Positions 15,776 to 24,453 of a DNA stretch of 34,526 nucleotides are shown one piece after another. The DNA is from Sedimentisphaerales bacterium (GTDB taxonomy: Bacteria > Planctomycetota > Phycisphaerae > Sedimentisphaerales > Anaerobacaceae). Every line of letters starts with the position of its first letter. The first letter of the stretch is position 1. Below the pieces are notes generated by a model. That model was not told the origin of the DNA. It did not search any database and saw only the letters and a list, made by a program, of their open reading frames with translations. The position numbers and the translations under genes were made by a program. The stretch spans positions 1 to 34,526 of the forward strand of contig JAUVXL010000012.1 of assembly GCA_030603595.1 (NCBI GenBank). Reading direction: 5' to 3'.

Positions 15776-16276
15776 ATGGCGGATAAAGATGCTGACTTTA
15801 AAAAAATAAAGCGACTTATCAAGATAATGAAGGAAAATGGGCTGGTCGAGATTGAGATAAAGCACGGCGACGATAAGATTGCCCTCAAGCGTGCGCAGCC
15901 TCAGTCTGTCGTGGGTCAGCCGATTACCGGCATACCTGTGATTGGTTATGAATCCGCAGCAGTTTCTCCATTTCCGCCGCCCGCGGATGCGGCGGCAAGC
16001 ACGGACCAGGCGGCGTCTGGAGAGGGCGGAGAGGATTTGGCTGAGATAAAGTCGCCTATCGTGGGGACGTTCTATGCGACGCCAAGCCCGGATTCGGAGG
16101 ATTATGTTGAGGTTGGCTCGCGTGTCGATCCTCAGACGGTTGTCTGCATAATCGAGGCGATGAAGGTGATGAACGAGATCAAGGCCGAGATCAGCGGAAC
16201 GATAAGTGAGATTTTAGTGAGCAACGGCCAGGCCGTGGAGTACGGCCAGGTGCTCTTTAGAGTCAAGGCGGACTGA
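15776..16276 (+). CDS. accB: biotin carboxyl carrier protein of acetyl-CoA carboxylase
   Basis: 166 residues, close to the family norm. BCCP carries biotin between the carboxylase and transferase halves of acetyl-CoA carboxylase, the first step of fatty-acid synthesis. The N-terminal helix region ([20 protein letters not shown]) is typical AccB. A Pro/Ala-rich flexible linker spans about 58-88. The biotinyl domain covers 91-166, with the modified lysine K130 in [17 protein letters not shown] about 9 nt before ATG 15776 fixes the start; the open frame extends upstream to 15755 without support. accC follows after 77 nt. Confidence 0.95.
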   Translation: MADKDADFKKIKRLIKIMKENGLVEIEIKHGDDKIALKRAQPQSVVGQPITGIPVIGYESAAVSPFPPPADAAASTDQAASGEGGEDLAEIKSPIVGTFYATPSPDSEDYVEVGSRVDPQTVVCIIEAMKVMNEIKAEISGTISEILVSNGQAVEYGQVLFRVKAD

Positions 16277-16353
16277 GAACTGACCATCTCCAAGAGGCTG
16301 AGGCAATAGCGACCTCGCCGGCGGCAGTCGAAAAGAAAACGGTAAATTGAAAA

Positions 16354-17691
16354 ATGCTTTCAAGGATTCTTATAGCCAATCGTGGTGAGATAGCGCTTCG
16401 GATAATCCGTGCCTGTCGCGAGCTTGGCATCGAAACGGTGGCCGTTTATTCCGAGGCGGACAAGGACGCTCCGTACCTGCAGCTCGCCGACGAAGCGATC
16501 TGCATCGGTCCGCCCGACTGCGCCCAAAGCTATCTGAACGTCCCTCGCATTATAAGTGCGGCGGAGGTCGCGGATGTGGAGGCGATTCATCCCGGTTATG
16601 GTTTTCTGGCGGAGAACTCACACTTCGCCCGGGTGTGTCGGGACTGTGGAATAGGGTTTATAGGGCCTTCCGTGGAGGCAATGGAGTTGCTCGGCGACAA
16701 GGTCGCCGCGCGTAAGTTGGCGTCGAAGGCGTCGGTTCCGGTAGTGCCCGGTTCGGACGGGGTGATTGAAGACGAGTCTGAAGCGCTGAAGCTGGCCAAC
16801 AAGATGGGCTATCCGGTGATAATAAAGGCCGCCGCCGGCGGCGGTGGACGCGGCATGAGAGTCGTGCATAACGACATCAGCTTTCGTTCGGCCTTTAACG
16901 CGGCGCGCGCCGAGGCTGACGTGGCTTTCGGCAACTCCAGCGTGTATTTGGAGAAGTTCATAGTCGAGCCGAGGCACGTCGAGGTCCAGATCATGGCCGA
17001 CAACGAAGGCAACGCATTGCACTTCTACGAAAGAGACTGCTCCATTCAGCGAAGGCATCAGAAAATGATCGAGGAATCGCCCTGCCCGGTGCTCGATAAG
17101 CATACGAGGGAGGAGCTTTGCGAATCCGCGCTGCGCATCATTAAGGAGGCCGACTACTCCAACGCTGTGACGGTGGAGTTTCTTCTGGACGACGATAGGA
17201 ATTACTACTTCATCGAAGCCAATACCAGAATCCAGGTCGAACACCCTGTTACCGAGATGGTGACGGGGCACGACCTGATTAAGTGGCAGTTGAAGATAGC
17301 CAGCGGTCATACCATCAAAACCAGCCAGCGGAACATCAAGCTAAACGGCACTGCGATTGAATGCAGGATCAACGCTGAGGACCCGGAGAACAATTTTGCG
17401 CCTTGCCCGGGCACGATTACAAGGTACATTCCTCCGGGGGGACCGGGTGTTAGGGTTGATACGCACGTTCATCAGGGCTGGACGGTTTCGCCGAATTATG
17501 ATTCGATGATTGCCAAGCTGATAGTTCACCAGCGCACGCGCACTGAAGCGATAACGACGATGAGAAGGGCCTTGCAGGAGTTTGTCATCGAGCCGATCAA
17601 AACAACTATACCCGCCTGTCTGGATATTCTCTCGCACAATCTTTTTGTCAAGAGTAAGATAGATACGGGCTTTGTCGAGAGAAACTTCTAA
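16354..17691 (+). CDS. accC: biotin carboxylase subunit of acetyl-CoA carboxylase
   Basis: 445 residues, full length. It carboxylates biotin on BCCP using ATP and bicarbonate. The domains are in normal order: an N-terminal Rossmann-like part ([20 protein letters not shown]), the ATP-grasp glycine loop [59 protein letters not shown] (canonical members usually have EMNTR rather than EANTR), and [18 protein letters not shown]. The ATG at 16354 follows an A-rich stretch without a clear Shine-Dalgarno, so translation may be coupled to accB. The carboxyltransferase genes accA and accD are not in the window. Confidence 0.95.
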   Translation: MLSRILIANRGEIALRIIRACRELGIETVAVYSEADKDAPYLQLADEAICIGPPDCAQSYLNVPRIISAAEVADVEAIHPGYGFLAENSHFARVCRDCGIGFIGPSVEAMELLGDKVAARKLASKASVPVVPGSDGVIEDESEALKLANKMGYPVIIKAAAGGGGRGMRVVHNDISFRSAFNAARAEADVAFGNSSVYLEKFIVEPRHVEVQIMADNEGNALHFYERDCSIQRRHQKMIEESPCPVLDKHTREELCESALRIIKEADYSNAVTVEFLLDDDRNYYFIEANTRIQVEHPVTEMVTGHDLIKWQLKIASGHTIKTSQRNIKLNGTAIECRINAEDPENNFAPCPGTITRYIPPGGPGVRVDTHVHQGWTVSPNYDSMIAKLIVHQRTRTEAITTMRRALQEFVIEPIKTTIPACLDILSHNLFVKSKIDTGFVERNF

Positions 17692-17697
17692 AAAATC

Positions 17698-17727
17698 CTG
17701 GCATAGTTTCCTTTGAGTGGTTATAAT
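17698..17727 (+). promoter_or_regulatory. possible promoter of hicAB
   Basis: CTGGCA (17698-17703) and a perfect TATAAT (17722-17727) are separated by 18 bases, placing the start about 35 nt before the hicA ATG. HicB-type antitoxins often repress such promoters, but this short HicB lacks an evident DNA-binding domain. Confidence 0.4.
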
Positions 17728-17770
17728 ATTTGTGGTTTTGACAATAATAGCATTGTGAAGACGATCAAAT

Positions 17771-18028
17771 ATGTCGAAATTCGAGAAAATTCTGTCGTTA
17801 CTGTTGAGAGGTGCTTCAGACTCAAACATACGTTTCGAAAATCTGCGATATTTATTAAAGCGTGTAGGGTTCAATGAGCATATACGAGGCAGTCATCATA
17901 TTTTCACAAAGGACGGGGTTGAAGAAATACTTAACCTGCAGCCTAAAGGGAATAAATCTAAACCTTACCAAGTCAAGCAGGTTAGAAATGTTATGTTGAA
18001 GTACAAATTGGAAGAAAAAGCAGAATGA
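17771..18028 (+). CDS. hicA: HicA-type mRNA interferase toxin
   Basis: 85 residues. HicA toxins are small double-stranded-RNA-binding-fold proteins that cut mRNA; the catalytic histidine lies in a GSHH motif, here H42 in RGSHHIFTKDG. The preceding helix (FENLRYLLKRVGF) is the usual one that carries the strand and loop to the active site. It is slightly longer than average because of the N-terminal helix LSLLLRGASDSN. Its TGA overlaps the ATG of the antitoxin gene (ATGA at 18025-18028), the normal coupling in this module. The composition is AT-richer than the preceding accC, fitting horizontal acquisition. Confidence 0.9.
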   Translation: MSKFEKILSLLLRGASDSNIRFENLRYLLKRVGFNEHIRGSHHIFTKDGVEEILNLQPKGNKSKPYQVKQVRNVMLKYKLEEKAE

Positions 18029-18234
18029 GCAAGTATGAATTAGTTATATATTGGAGCGAGGAGAACCAGGCTTTTATTGTCGAAGTGCCGGAATTAGCCG
18101 GTTGTGCAGCCGATGGAAAGACATATCAAGAAGCGCTTGCCAATATCGAGGTTGTGATTCAAGAGTGGATTGAGGCCGCTAAAGAATTAGGAAGGCCGAT
18201 TCCCAAACCTAAAGGCCGATTAATGTTCGCCTAA
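18025..18234 (+). CDS. hicB: HicB-type antitoxin (short form)
   Basis: 69 residues. The HicB/UPF0150 fold is visible: the strand ELVIYWSEENQAFIVEVPEL, the loop AGCAADGKTYQEALANI, and an amphipathic helix VVIQEWIEAAKELGRPIP. It neutralises HicA by covering its active site. No C-terminal RHH or HTH domain follows, so this is the short class; autoregulation would need another mechanism. Its start overlaps the hicA stop by 4 nt. Confidence 0.9.
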   Translation: MSKYELVIYWSEENQAFIVEVPELAGCAADGKTYQEALANIEVVIQEWIEAAKELGRPIPKPKGRLMFA

Positions 18235-18303
18235 ATCGGTCAATGTTTTAGATGCCTTCTTGCATAATCTGTTCTGAGAATACATCCTGTATGCCCTTTA
18301 CAG

Positions 18304-18333
18304 GTGGCTAACCACGAGCCACGACTTTATTTC
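18304..18333 (+). terminator. weak hairpin between convergent hicB and lysA
   Basis: GTGGCT (18304-18309) and AGCCAC (18317-18322) form a 6-bp stem followed by GACTTTATTT on the plus strand. It could end hicAB transcription; the T-run is interrupted. Confidence 0.3.
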
Positions 18334-19616
18334 TCCAGTGCCGTCAGGTCTTCGTAGGTTTCACGCCTTCTTATAACCGAGAAGCTGTCGCCGTCCACGA
18401 GCACTTCCGGCGCCCTGCATCGAGCGTTGTAATTGCTGCTCATGGTAAAGCCGTAAGCCCCTGCGGTAAAGACGCTGAGCAGGTCTCCCCGCTGCACGGG
18501 CGGCAGAAACCGCTCCTTTGCAAGGAAATCCGCGCCTTCGCAAATCGGGCCGACCACGTCGAAAGCCCTGGTTCCCTCTGGCTGTAAATCCTTGCTCCGT
18601 TGGAGGGGAACGAAGTCCTCCTGCACTGTTGCAGGCCAGATGAAATGGAATGCATCGTAGAGGGACGGGCGGATAAGGTCGTTCATCCCGGCATCGACTA
18701 TGATGAATTCCTTGGCGCCTCCCCGCTTCGTATAGAGTACGCGGGTGAGCAGTATCCCCGCATTGGCGCAGATGCTTTTGCCGGGTTCGAGAATGAGCTT
18801 AAGGTCCTTGCCTTTGAGCAGAGGCAGGATTCCCGCGGCATAGTCGGCCGCCGATGGCACGGTGTCGGATTCGTAATCGGCGCCGTAACCGCCGCCGAGA
18901 TCAAGGGCCTCGATGGTGTGGCCCTTGCCACGAAGACTGTCAATGAGCGGCATTGTTCTTCTCACAGCTTCGACGTAGGGATCGATTGTCTTGCCGCCTG
19001 ATCCGAGGTGGACGTGGATCGCACATAGATCCACCGCTCCGTTATCTCCGTAATCGGCGAAGACTTTCTGTGCCCGTTCGATATCGACGCCGAATTTTGT
19101 TTCCTTCTTGCCGGTGGTTATAAAGACGTGGGTCTTGTAGTCAATGTCCGGATTGACACGAAGTGCGGCTCTGGGCTTATGGCCCTTAGTTGTGTCGCTC
19201 TGTTTCGCCAATCGAATCAGATTATCGAGTTCGGCCTCGGATTCGATGTTAAAATAGCCAATGCCGGCATTCAGGGCCTCGATGATTTCGTTGTCCGTTT
19301 TGCCGACTCCCGCATACACGACTTTGGCCGGATATCCGCCGGCCTGAAGCACACGATGCAACTCGCCGCCGCTGACAATATCGAATCCGATGCCCTTTTC
19401 GGCCAGGAAATTGAGGATATTTATATTGCCGCATGCCTTGACGGAGTAGCAGATTGTGGTCTCAAGCTCGGCGTAGGCCCTTTGAATCTTCTGCAGATGT
19501 TCTATGAAGGTTGCTTTGCTGTAGATGTAGGCTGGCGTTGAGACCTGCCCGGCGATCTTCTCAACGTCAACATCCTCCGCAAATAGTCTGCCGTTCCTGT
19601 AGTTAAAATGGTCCAT
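18327..19616 (-). CDS. lysA: diaminopimelate decarboxylase
   Basis: 429 residues from the chosen start. LysA decarboxylates meso-diaminopimelate to lysine using PLP, the last step of lysine synthesis. The PLP lysine is K60 (ICYSVKACGNINIL). Further motifs are FDIVSGGEL, HVHLGSGG, the phosphate-binding LDLGGGYGADY, ILEPGKSICANAG, VGPICEGADFLA and AYGFTMSSNYNARCRAPEVL. I use ATG 19616 (MDHFNYRNG), the normal family start; the open frame back to 19706 has no typical residues and no ribosome site. It is convergent with hicAB. The lysine-repeat protein gene lies upstream in the same direction but is separated by a terminator. Confidence 0.95.
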   Translation of the reverse strand: MDHFNYRNGRLFAEDVDVEKIAGQVSTPAYIYSKATFIEHLQKIQRAYAELETTICYSVKACGNINILNFLAEKGIGFDIVSGGELHRVLQAGGYPAKVVYAGVGKTDNEIIEALNAGIGYFNIESEAELDNLIRLAKQSDTTKGHKPRAALRVNPDIDYKTHVFITTGKKETKFGVDIERAQKVFADYGDNGAVDLCAIHVHLGSGGKTIDPYVEAVRRTMPLIDSLRGKGHTIEALDLGGGYGADYESDTVPSAADYAAGILPLLKGKDLKLILEPGKSICANAGILLTRVLYTKRGGAKEFIIVDAGMNDLIRPSLYDAFHFIWPATVQEDFVPLQRSKDLQPEGTRAFDVVGPICEGADFLAKERFLPPVQRGDLLSVFTAGAYGFTMSSNYNARCRAPEVLVDGDSFSVIRRRETYEDLTALEK

Positions 19617-19851
19617 ATTGTCATTCTCTTTGCATAGTAGTCTTGCCAATCTGTGCCGGAGCCGGCAAGTAGTATAAGGAATCAATTGCAAATTGCAATA
19701 GACCAATTAGCCATGGAAACGCGAATGTTCTGCTGTGGCCGGCGAGACGTAAACAGTTCGGCAGCGGTTTTGCAGGGGATGGGCTTCTCAGGGTTTTGCC
19801 TTGCTCGCGATAGGCGGTGGGCCGGGCACCGTATTCGGGGCATAAATAAAG

Positions 19852-19888
19852 CGAAAGGCCTTGTCTCGATGACAAAGCCTTTCGTTTT
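19852..19888. terminator. bidirectional intrinsic terminator
   Basis: A 14-bp stem with one mismatch, CGAAAGGCCTTGTC (19852-19865) with GACAAAGCCTTTCG (19871-19884), has a 5-nt loop. On plus it is followed by TTTTT; on minus by CTTTATTTAT. It most likely ends the lysine-repeat gene on the minus strand. Confidence 0.7.
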
Positions 19889-19945
19889 TCGCATAACCTG
19901 CCGCAATCTCGATTTTCTCCAAATGCGGCGGAATCTACCGTTACG

Positions 19946-20125
19946 CTATTTCTTCTTTTTCTTCTTGGCTTTCTTCTTGGCTTTCTTCTTAGCTTTCTTC
20001 TTAGCCGGTTTCTTCTTCTTAGCTTTCTTCTTTGTCTTCTTCTTAGCTTTCTTCTTTGTCTTTTTCTTTGTCTTCTTCTTAGCTACTTTCTTCTTTGTCT
20101 TCTTCTTAGCTTTCTTTTTCGCCAT
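19946..20125 (-). CDS. lysine-repeat histone H1-like small basic protein
   Basis: 59 residues, of which 43 are lysine. The sequence is a regular run of (A/T)KKK units: MAKKKAKKKTKKKVAKKKTK at the N-terminus, a single KKKKPA kink near residue 40, then AKKKAKKKA and a final run of six lysines. It resembles the C-terminal tails of histone H1 and bacterial H1-like proteins, which bind DNA or RNA by charge. The start is well supported: AAGGAGGTGA lies 9 nt before the ATG. The long phenylalanine-rich open frame on the other strand is its shadow. A terminator follows at 19852-19888. The repeat is also prone to replication slippage. Function is inferred only from composition. Confidence 0.8.
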   Translation of the reverse strand: MAKKKAKKKTKKKVAKKKTKKKTKKKAKKKTKKKAKKKKPAKKKAKKKAKKKAKKKKKK

Positions 20126-20659
20126 AGGTTTTCACCTCCTTATTGGCTAAACGAATCCCTTATGTTATTCTTGTTGACACTCGCAACACTAATTACCACT
20201 TATAATCTTTGTCAAAGAACTTAGACAAAAAAAATAATAAATTTACGCATAATTTTTATCGTCCAGAAGTTTCGGAATACTTGACAGAATTTTCTGTTGC
20301 AGTTGCCTTGCAGAGGTGTTCATATTGTATATCGTATTGCTTGAAAAATTGGCGTGACTTGCTTGTGTTATGGGCCGACTGTCGAATGCAGTGAAGAAAT
20401 TACTTTATATCTGTAGTGCCCGTAAAATGCAATCTAATCCAACTTATGCTTTTAATCGCTGTTTTCGGATTCAAAAGAACGTTTTCTCCTATGTCACTGT
20501 GTAGGTTGCGTAACTGTCGTGACAAAATGCAAGTGTAATATGTTTGTGACTGCAATTTGAGGGTTCTTTGCATTCGTTGAGATTCTTACCGCCGCAAATA
20601 CAGTGATTTACGTTGTGAAAAAATTTTACAAAAACACACAATTTACCTGTTAGATTCTT
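20126..20659. other. AT-rich intergenic region, no gene recognised
   Basis: 534 bases clearly richer in A and T than the surroundings, between the divergent lysine-repeat gene and nadD. On the minus strand TTGACA (20215-20210) is a perfect -35 box followed after 18 bases by TAGTGT, a poor -10, in a good place to drive the lysine-repeat gene. On plus, TATAAT at 20201-20206 has no well-spaced -35. I see no convincing ORF, RNA or repeat; it may be a promoter or curved-DNA region. Confidence 0.4.
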
Positions 20660-21292
20660 ATGCTTGGACAAAAAATAGCATTGTTCGGCGGCACGTTTGA
20701 TCCCGTCCATATCGGGCATATTTCGGTCGCCGCGGATGCAGCCGAACAAATCGGCGCCGAAAAAGTTGTCTTTATTCCGGCCAAGCGCTCACCGCTTAAA
20801 GGTTTTTTACCGAAAGGTGGAGACGAGCATCGCCTTGCCATGATAGCCCTTGCAATTGCGGAGAATGAGAAGTTTGAGGTGAGTGATTTCGAATTGAACC
20901 AGCCGGCGCCGAGCTATACGCTTGAGACGGTAAGGAAGTTTCAGCGCGATTATGCAAGCGACATTGCGGTCTATTGGCTGGTGGGAGCAGACGGCGTCGA
21001 TGATTTGCAGCATTGGCACGCTATTGAGGAGCTGATCGACACCTGCAATCTGTGCACTATGTGCAGGGCCGGGTGTGAACCGCCCGACTACGGCAAGTTT
21101 GAAGGCATCTGGGGACGCCGCAGGGTGGAAAAACTTCAGAGAAACATCATCCAGACCCCTTTGATCGACGCCAGCAGCACGGAAATACGCAGGAGATTGG
21201 CCGTTGGAGACGACATTTCGGATTTGCTGCATCCTGCTGTTGCTCAATACATTCGTCGGCACGGCCTGTACCGCTCAAAAGATCGACTTTGA
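20660..21292 (+). CDS. nadD: nicotinate-nucleotide adenylyltransferase
   Basis: 210 residues. NadD adenylates nicotinate mononucleotide in NAD synthesis. The nucleotidyltransferase signature ALFGGTFDPVHIGH ends at H20 with the catalytic HxGH-type motif (HIGH). Other family marks are FIPAKRSPLK, FELNQPAPSYTLETV, VYWLVGADGVDDLQHWH, and the second ATP motif IDASSTEIRRRL. Start is ATG 20660; no good ribosome site is seen. In many bacteria nadD stands beside rsfS; here they are 11 kb apart. It is convergent with hypB. Confidence 0.95.
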   Translation: MLGQKIALFGGTFDPVHIGHISVAADAAEQIGAEKVVFIPAKRSPLKGFLPKGGDEHRLAMIALAIAENEKFEVSDFELNQPAPSYTLETVRKFQRDYASDIAVYWLVGADGVDDLQHWHAIEELIDTCNLCTMCRAGCEPPDYGKFEGIWGRRRVEKLQRNIIQTPLIDASSTEIRRRLAVGDDISDLLHPAVAQYIRRHGLYRSKDRL

Positions 21293-21331
21293 CTGAACCG
21301 AGCAGAAAACCCACCGAATGGCTCGCAGTGG

Positions 21332-21991
21332 TCAGACGGTTTTGACGGACTGTCTCAGCCAGTCGCACCAATCGGTCATTCCTTCACCCGTTCTGGCTGA
21401 GACGGGGAAGATTTCTATATCTTTGTTAAGTCTGCGGGCGTCGGTCTTTGCGCGTTCGATATCAAAATCCACCAGGCCCCCTTCGAGCAGATCAATCTTG
21501 TTAATCAGCAGCACTTTTGACTTTGCAAAGATACCGGGGTATTTGATCGGCTTGTCGTCGCCCTCGGCTACCGAGAGCACAACGATCTTGCCGTTTTCGC
21601 CGAGATCGAAATCCGACGGGCAGACAAGGTTGCCCACGTTCTCGACGAAGATCAAATCCAGGTCTTTAACGGGCAATTCTCTTAGCGCGGCGCTTACCTG
21701 GGCCGCAGAGAGGTGGCAGGCGCCGTCCGTGTTGATCTGGACAACGGGGGCTTTGGTCCGGCGGATTCGCTCGGCGTCTATATCGGTCTGGATGTCGCCC
21801 TCAATCACGCCGATCTTGAGTTCGCCCTTCAGGTCGTTTATCGTTCTCGTCAGGATTGTGGTCTTTCCCGAGCCGGGAGATGAAATCATATTGAGGCAAA
21901 GTTTCTTGTGCTCGGCGAGGAACAGGACGTTCTCGAATGCGTACTTTTCATTCGCATCCAGAATCTTTTTGACAATGTCAATTTTCTTCAT
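21332..21991 (-). CDS. hypB: hydrogenase nickel-insertion GTPase HypB
   Basis: 219 residues. HypB uses GTP hydrolysis to help HypA put nickel into the [NiFe] hydrogenase large subunit. The P-loop is SSPGSGKTT (37-45). Other motifs are VIEGDIQTDIDAERI, DGACHLSAAQV (usually KGCHLDA, so the lysine-type residue is changed), FVENVGNLVCPSDFDLGE and LLINKIDLL. There is no N-terminal histidine-rich or CCGCG nickel-binding stretch, so this is the short form. It is the last gene of the hyp operon, starting 4 nt after hypA, and is convergent with nadD. Confidence 0.93.
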   Translation of the reverse strand: MKKIDIVKKILDANEKYAFENVLFLAEHKKLCLNMISSPGSGKTTILTRTINDLKGELKIGVIEGDIQTDIDAERIRRTKAPVVQINTDGACHLSAAQVSAALRELPVKDLDLIFVENVGNLVCPSDFDLGENGKIVVLSVAEGDDKPIKYPGIFAKSKVLLINKIDLLEGGLVDFDIERAKTDARRLNKDIEIFPVSARTGEGMTDWCDWLRQSVKTV

Positions 21992-21995
21992 AGCG

Positions 21996-22340
21996 CTAAT
22001 CCGTCTGTAATTCTATTTCTTCCAACAGCAACGGCGCATCGGCCAGCAATTCGAAGTTCTCGCTGTCGCATTCCGCGCACTTCGGCATCGACAGATCCAC
22101 GTCAAAGTCTCGGCTGCAGTCTCTGCACTTTGCTCTCAGGGGCTTATGCTCTATTAAAAGTTTCATACCTTCGCACGGCGTATCCTTGGCGATGGCCTCG
22201 AAGGCGAAACATAGGATTTCGTCATTGACGGCCGAGAGCCCGCCGCAGCTTATTTTCGCGGCGATAGGCTTTGCATTGTGCTTTGCGGCTTCGTCTGATA
22301 TTGCCGCGAGCAGGCTTTGCGCCACCATCATCTCGTGCAT
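21996..22340 (-). CDS. hypA: hydrogenase nickel metallochaperone HypA
   Basis: 114 residues, standard length. HypA binds nickel through its N-terminal Met-His-Glu and delivers it with HypB. Here the N-terminus reads MHEMMVAQSLLAAI, and two CxxC pairs for structural zinc are at CRDC and CAEC. The start is ATG 22340, which overlaps the TGA of hypE by one base (TGATG); GAGGAT about 8 nt upstream in the hypE end is the ribosome site. The open frame continues to 22502 in the hypE overlap but this part is not HypA. hypB follows 4 nt after the stop. Confidence 0.93.
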   Translation of the reverse strand: MHEMMVAQSLLAAISDEAAKHNAKPIAAKISCGGLSAVNDEILCFAFEAIAKDTPCEGMKLLIEHKPLRAKCRDCSRDFDVDLSMPKCAECDSENFELLADAPLLLEEIELQTD

Positions 22341-23362
22341 CAGCATATCCTCGGCAGTTCTCGCCCGTACGGCATTTGCACAATCCTTCTGCCGCCGATC
22401 CGCGTAATCAACTCCACAGTAGGTATATCGCGCGTTTGGACGACTTGTCCTATTATGCATGCATCGGCGCCCAGCGGGTGATTTCTGCAAATGCTCAGGC
22501 AATCATCAGCAGATTCCGCCGAGGCAACCACGACGACCTTGCCCTCATTTGCGATTGCCAGGACGTCGAAGCCGAGCATGTCCGCTGCGGCCCGGGCGGT
22601 GGGATTGACCGGTATCTCTGTCTCATTGATTTCGATGCTCAGTTCGGCGCTTCTTGATATCTCGTTGAGTGTTGCTGCCAATCCGCCGCGGGTGGGGTCG
22701 CGCATGAATTTTATGCCGCTTGTCTTTTCGAGCAGTTCACAGGTCAACCCTGCCAGAGATGCACAGTCGCTCTGCAATTGCGACTCGAATTCAATCCCTT
22801 TTCGCTGTGAGATAATGGCCAGACCGTGGTCGCCTAATGTGCCGTTAACGATTATCTTGTCGCCGGCGACTATTTTTTCACAGCCCAGATCCACACCGGC
22901 TAACCTGACGCCGATTCCCGCCGTATTTATGAATATCTTGTCGGCCGCCCCGGCCTCGACAGTCTTGGTGTCGCCGGTTACGATCTCGACGTTGCTCTCC
23001 TTCGCTGTCTGGGCGATACTGGTAAGAATCTTCTCCAACAATTCAAATTCGAGGCCCTCTTCGATTATCAGCGACAACGTCAGGGCCACAGGTCTCGCCC
23101 CGGCCACAGCCAGGTCGTTCACGGTCCCGCAGACGGCGAGTTTCCCGATATCGCCGCCATTGAAAAACAACGGCTTTACGACGTAACTATCGGTGGTGAA
23201 ACATATCTCATTGGAGGTTAGATTGAGCTTTGCCGAGTCTGCAAGTTCGGCGAGCGTATCGTTCTTAAGCTTCGGAAGGATATGGCGGCGGATCAACTCA
23301 TCGCTCAATCGGCCGCCGCCGCCGTGTGCGAGCAGGATTCTATCGTGTTTCTTGGGGCTCAT
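22340..23362 (-). CDS. hypE: hydrogenase expression/formation protein HypE
   Basis: 340 residues. HypE dehydrates the carbamoyl group that HypF places on its C-terminal cysteine, making the thiocyanate from which the CN ligand of the active-site iron is taken. The essential C-terminal motif is intact: the protein ends PRIC. It has the PurM-like ATP-binding fold: AHGGGGRLSDELI, TTDSYVVKPLFFNGGDIGKL, CGTVNDLAVAGA, VTGDTKTVE and FMRDPTRGGLAATLNEI. The start is ATG 23362 (MSPKKHD), overlapping the hypD stop by 4 nt (ATGA); the longer open frame up to 23431 is hypD sequence in another frame. Confidence 0.95.
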   Translation of the reverse strand: MSPKKHDRILLAHGGGGRLSDELIRRHILPKLKNDTLAELADSAKLNLTSNEICFTTDSYVVKPLFFNGGDIGKLAVCGTVNDLAVAGARPVALTLSLIIEEGLEFELLEKILTSIAQTAKESNVEIVTGDTKTVEAGAADKIFINTAGIGVRLAGVDLGCEKIVAGDKIIVNGTLGDHGLAIISQRKGIEFESQLQSDCASLAGLTCELLEKTSGIKFMRDPTRGGLAATLNEISRSAELSIEINETEIPVNPTARAAADMLGFDVLAIANEGKVVVVASAESADDCLSICRNHPLGADACIIGQVVQTRDIPTVELITRIGGRRIVQMPYGRELPRIC

Positions 23363-24444
23363 TGCTCGCGTTTCTCCTTGCGGCCATATTTGAACCACGC
23401 CGAACACGCCCCCTCGGTGCTCACCATGCACGCGCCGACCGGGTCATCAGGCGTGCAGCTCGTCGCAAACAGCCCGCATTGAGGCGGGTCTATCAGGCCG
23501 CACAATACTTCACCGCATCGACAGCCCGTTGCCTCCTTGCCCGGTGTCTCGGTGATGTTGAATTGCTTGAAAGCATCGAATTTGCTGTATTTCTCTCTTA
23601 GCCTGAGCGTGCTTTTTTCTATTTTTCCCAGCCCGCGCCAGTAACCGTCTGCAGGCTCGAAGCACTTGGCGACGATTCCTTGTGCAGCTGTGTTGCCCTG
23701 TTCGGTCACCACGGCTGAGTACATGGATTTTAGCTCCGGCCGACCGGCAACCAGTTGCCTGCATATCTCGGCAAGGCCTTCGATTATCTGCATCGCTTCA
23801 AACCCGGCCACAACACACGGACGCTTGAAGTCGTCCACTATTTCGCGGAATACTCCGTACCCGGTTATAACGCTGACGTGGCCGGGGCAAAGAAAGGCGT
23901 CGATGTTGTTGTTCTTCGCCGACAATAGTGCTCGCATTGCAGGGACGACCAGTTTGTGGCTGCTCAGGATGTAGAAATTATCGATTCCTTGCTCGGCGGC
24001 CTCCATTACCGCCACGGCGGTCGCCGGAGTCGTCGTTTCAAAACCTACGGCTACGAAGACGATCTTTTTCTCCGGGTTGTCTCTTGCTAACTGCAGCGCA
24101 TCTTCACTGCTAAGGACCACCTTGACGCCGGCTTTGGATTGTTTGGTCTCCAGTGACCCGCCTTTGCCGGGCACGCGAATCATATCGCCGTAAGTTGCGA
24201 TTATGCAGTCATCGCGGCCCGCCAATTGCAGGACCGTATCGATGTAGCTTTGGTCCGTCACGCAGACCGGACAGCCGGGACCTGACAGAAGCTTGAGTCC
24301 CTCCGGCAGGATGGACTTTATCCCGCTGCGAAAAATGGCCACCGTATGCGTCCCGCAGACCTCCATAACGTTGATCTGCCGCCCCAGCTTCGCACACGCC
24401 GCCTCGATCATTACCTGAGATTCTTTGATTCTGTCAATCTGCAC
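23359..24444 (-). CDS. hypD: hydrogenase formation protein HypD
   Basis: 361 residues. HypD is the iron-sulfur scaffold that, with HypC, holds the iron while CN and CO are attached. The conserved cysteine motifs are present: MEVCGTHT (about 27-34), GPGCPVCVT, FVAVGFETTTP, CPGHVSVITG and the C-terminal GCRCGEVLCGLIDPPQC, which carries most of the [4Fe-4S] ligands. It ends with a short basic tail. Start ATG 24444 is 9 nt after the hypC stop; the next gene hypE overlaps it by 4 nt, so the block is tightly coupled. Confidence 0.95.
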   Translation of the reverse strand: MQIDRIKESQVMIEAACAKLGRQINVMEVCGTHTVAIFRSGIKSILPEGLKLLSGPGCPVCVTDQSYIDTVLQLAGRDDCIIATYGDMIRVPGKGGSLETKQSKAGVKVVLSSEDALQLARDNPEKKIVFVAVGFETTTPATAVAVMEAAEQGIDNFYILSSHKLVVPAMRALLSAKNNNIDAFLCPGHVSVITGYGVFREIVDDFKRPCVVAGFEAMQIIEGLAEICRQLVAGRPELKSMYSAVVTEQGNTAAQGIVAKCFEPADGYWRGLGKIEKSTLRLREKYSKFDAFKQFNITETPGKEATGCRCGEVLCGLIDPPQCGLFATSCTPDDPVGACMVSTEGACSAWFKYGRKEKREQ

Positions 24445-24453
24445 GATATGAAT

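Noticed and set aside
16618-17310. 230-codon minus-strand open frame
   Set aside because: It lies wholly antisense inside accC, which has every expected motif; the minus-strand peptide has no family features.
19653-20150. Long plus-strand frame with a phenylalanine- and leucine-rich end that looks like a membrane protein
   Set aside because: It is the antisense shadow of the lysine-repeat gene at 19946-20125: AAG/AAA codons read backwards give CTT/TTT. The minus strand has the ribosome site and start.
20174-20206. TTGACA and TATAAT on the plus strand as a promoter towards nadD
   Set aside because: The spacing is 21 bases, too long for a normal sigma70 promoter, and it lies about 450 bases before nadD.
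21318-22010. 230-codon plus-strand open frame rich in serine
   Set aside because: It is antisense to hypB, which has P-loop and GTPase motifs and operon context.
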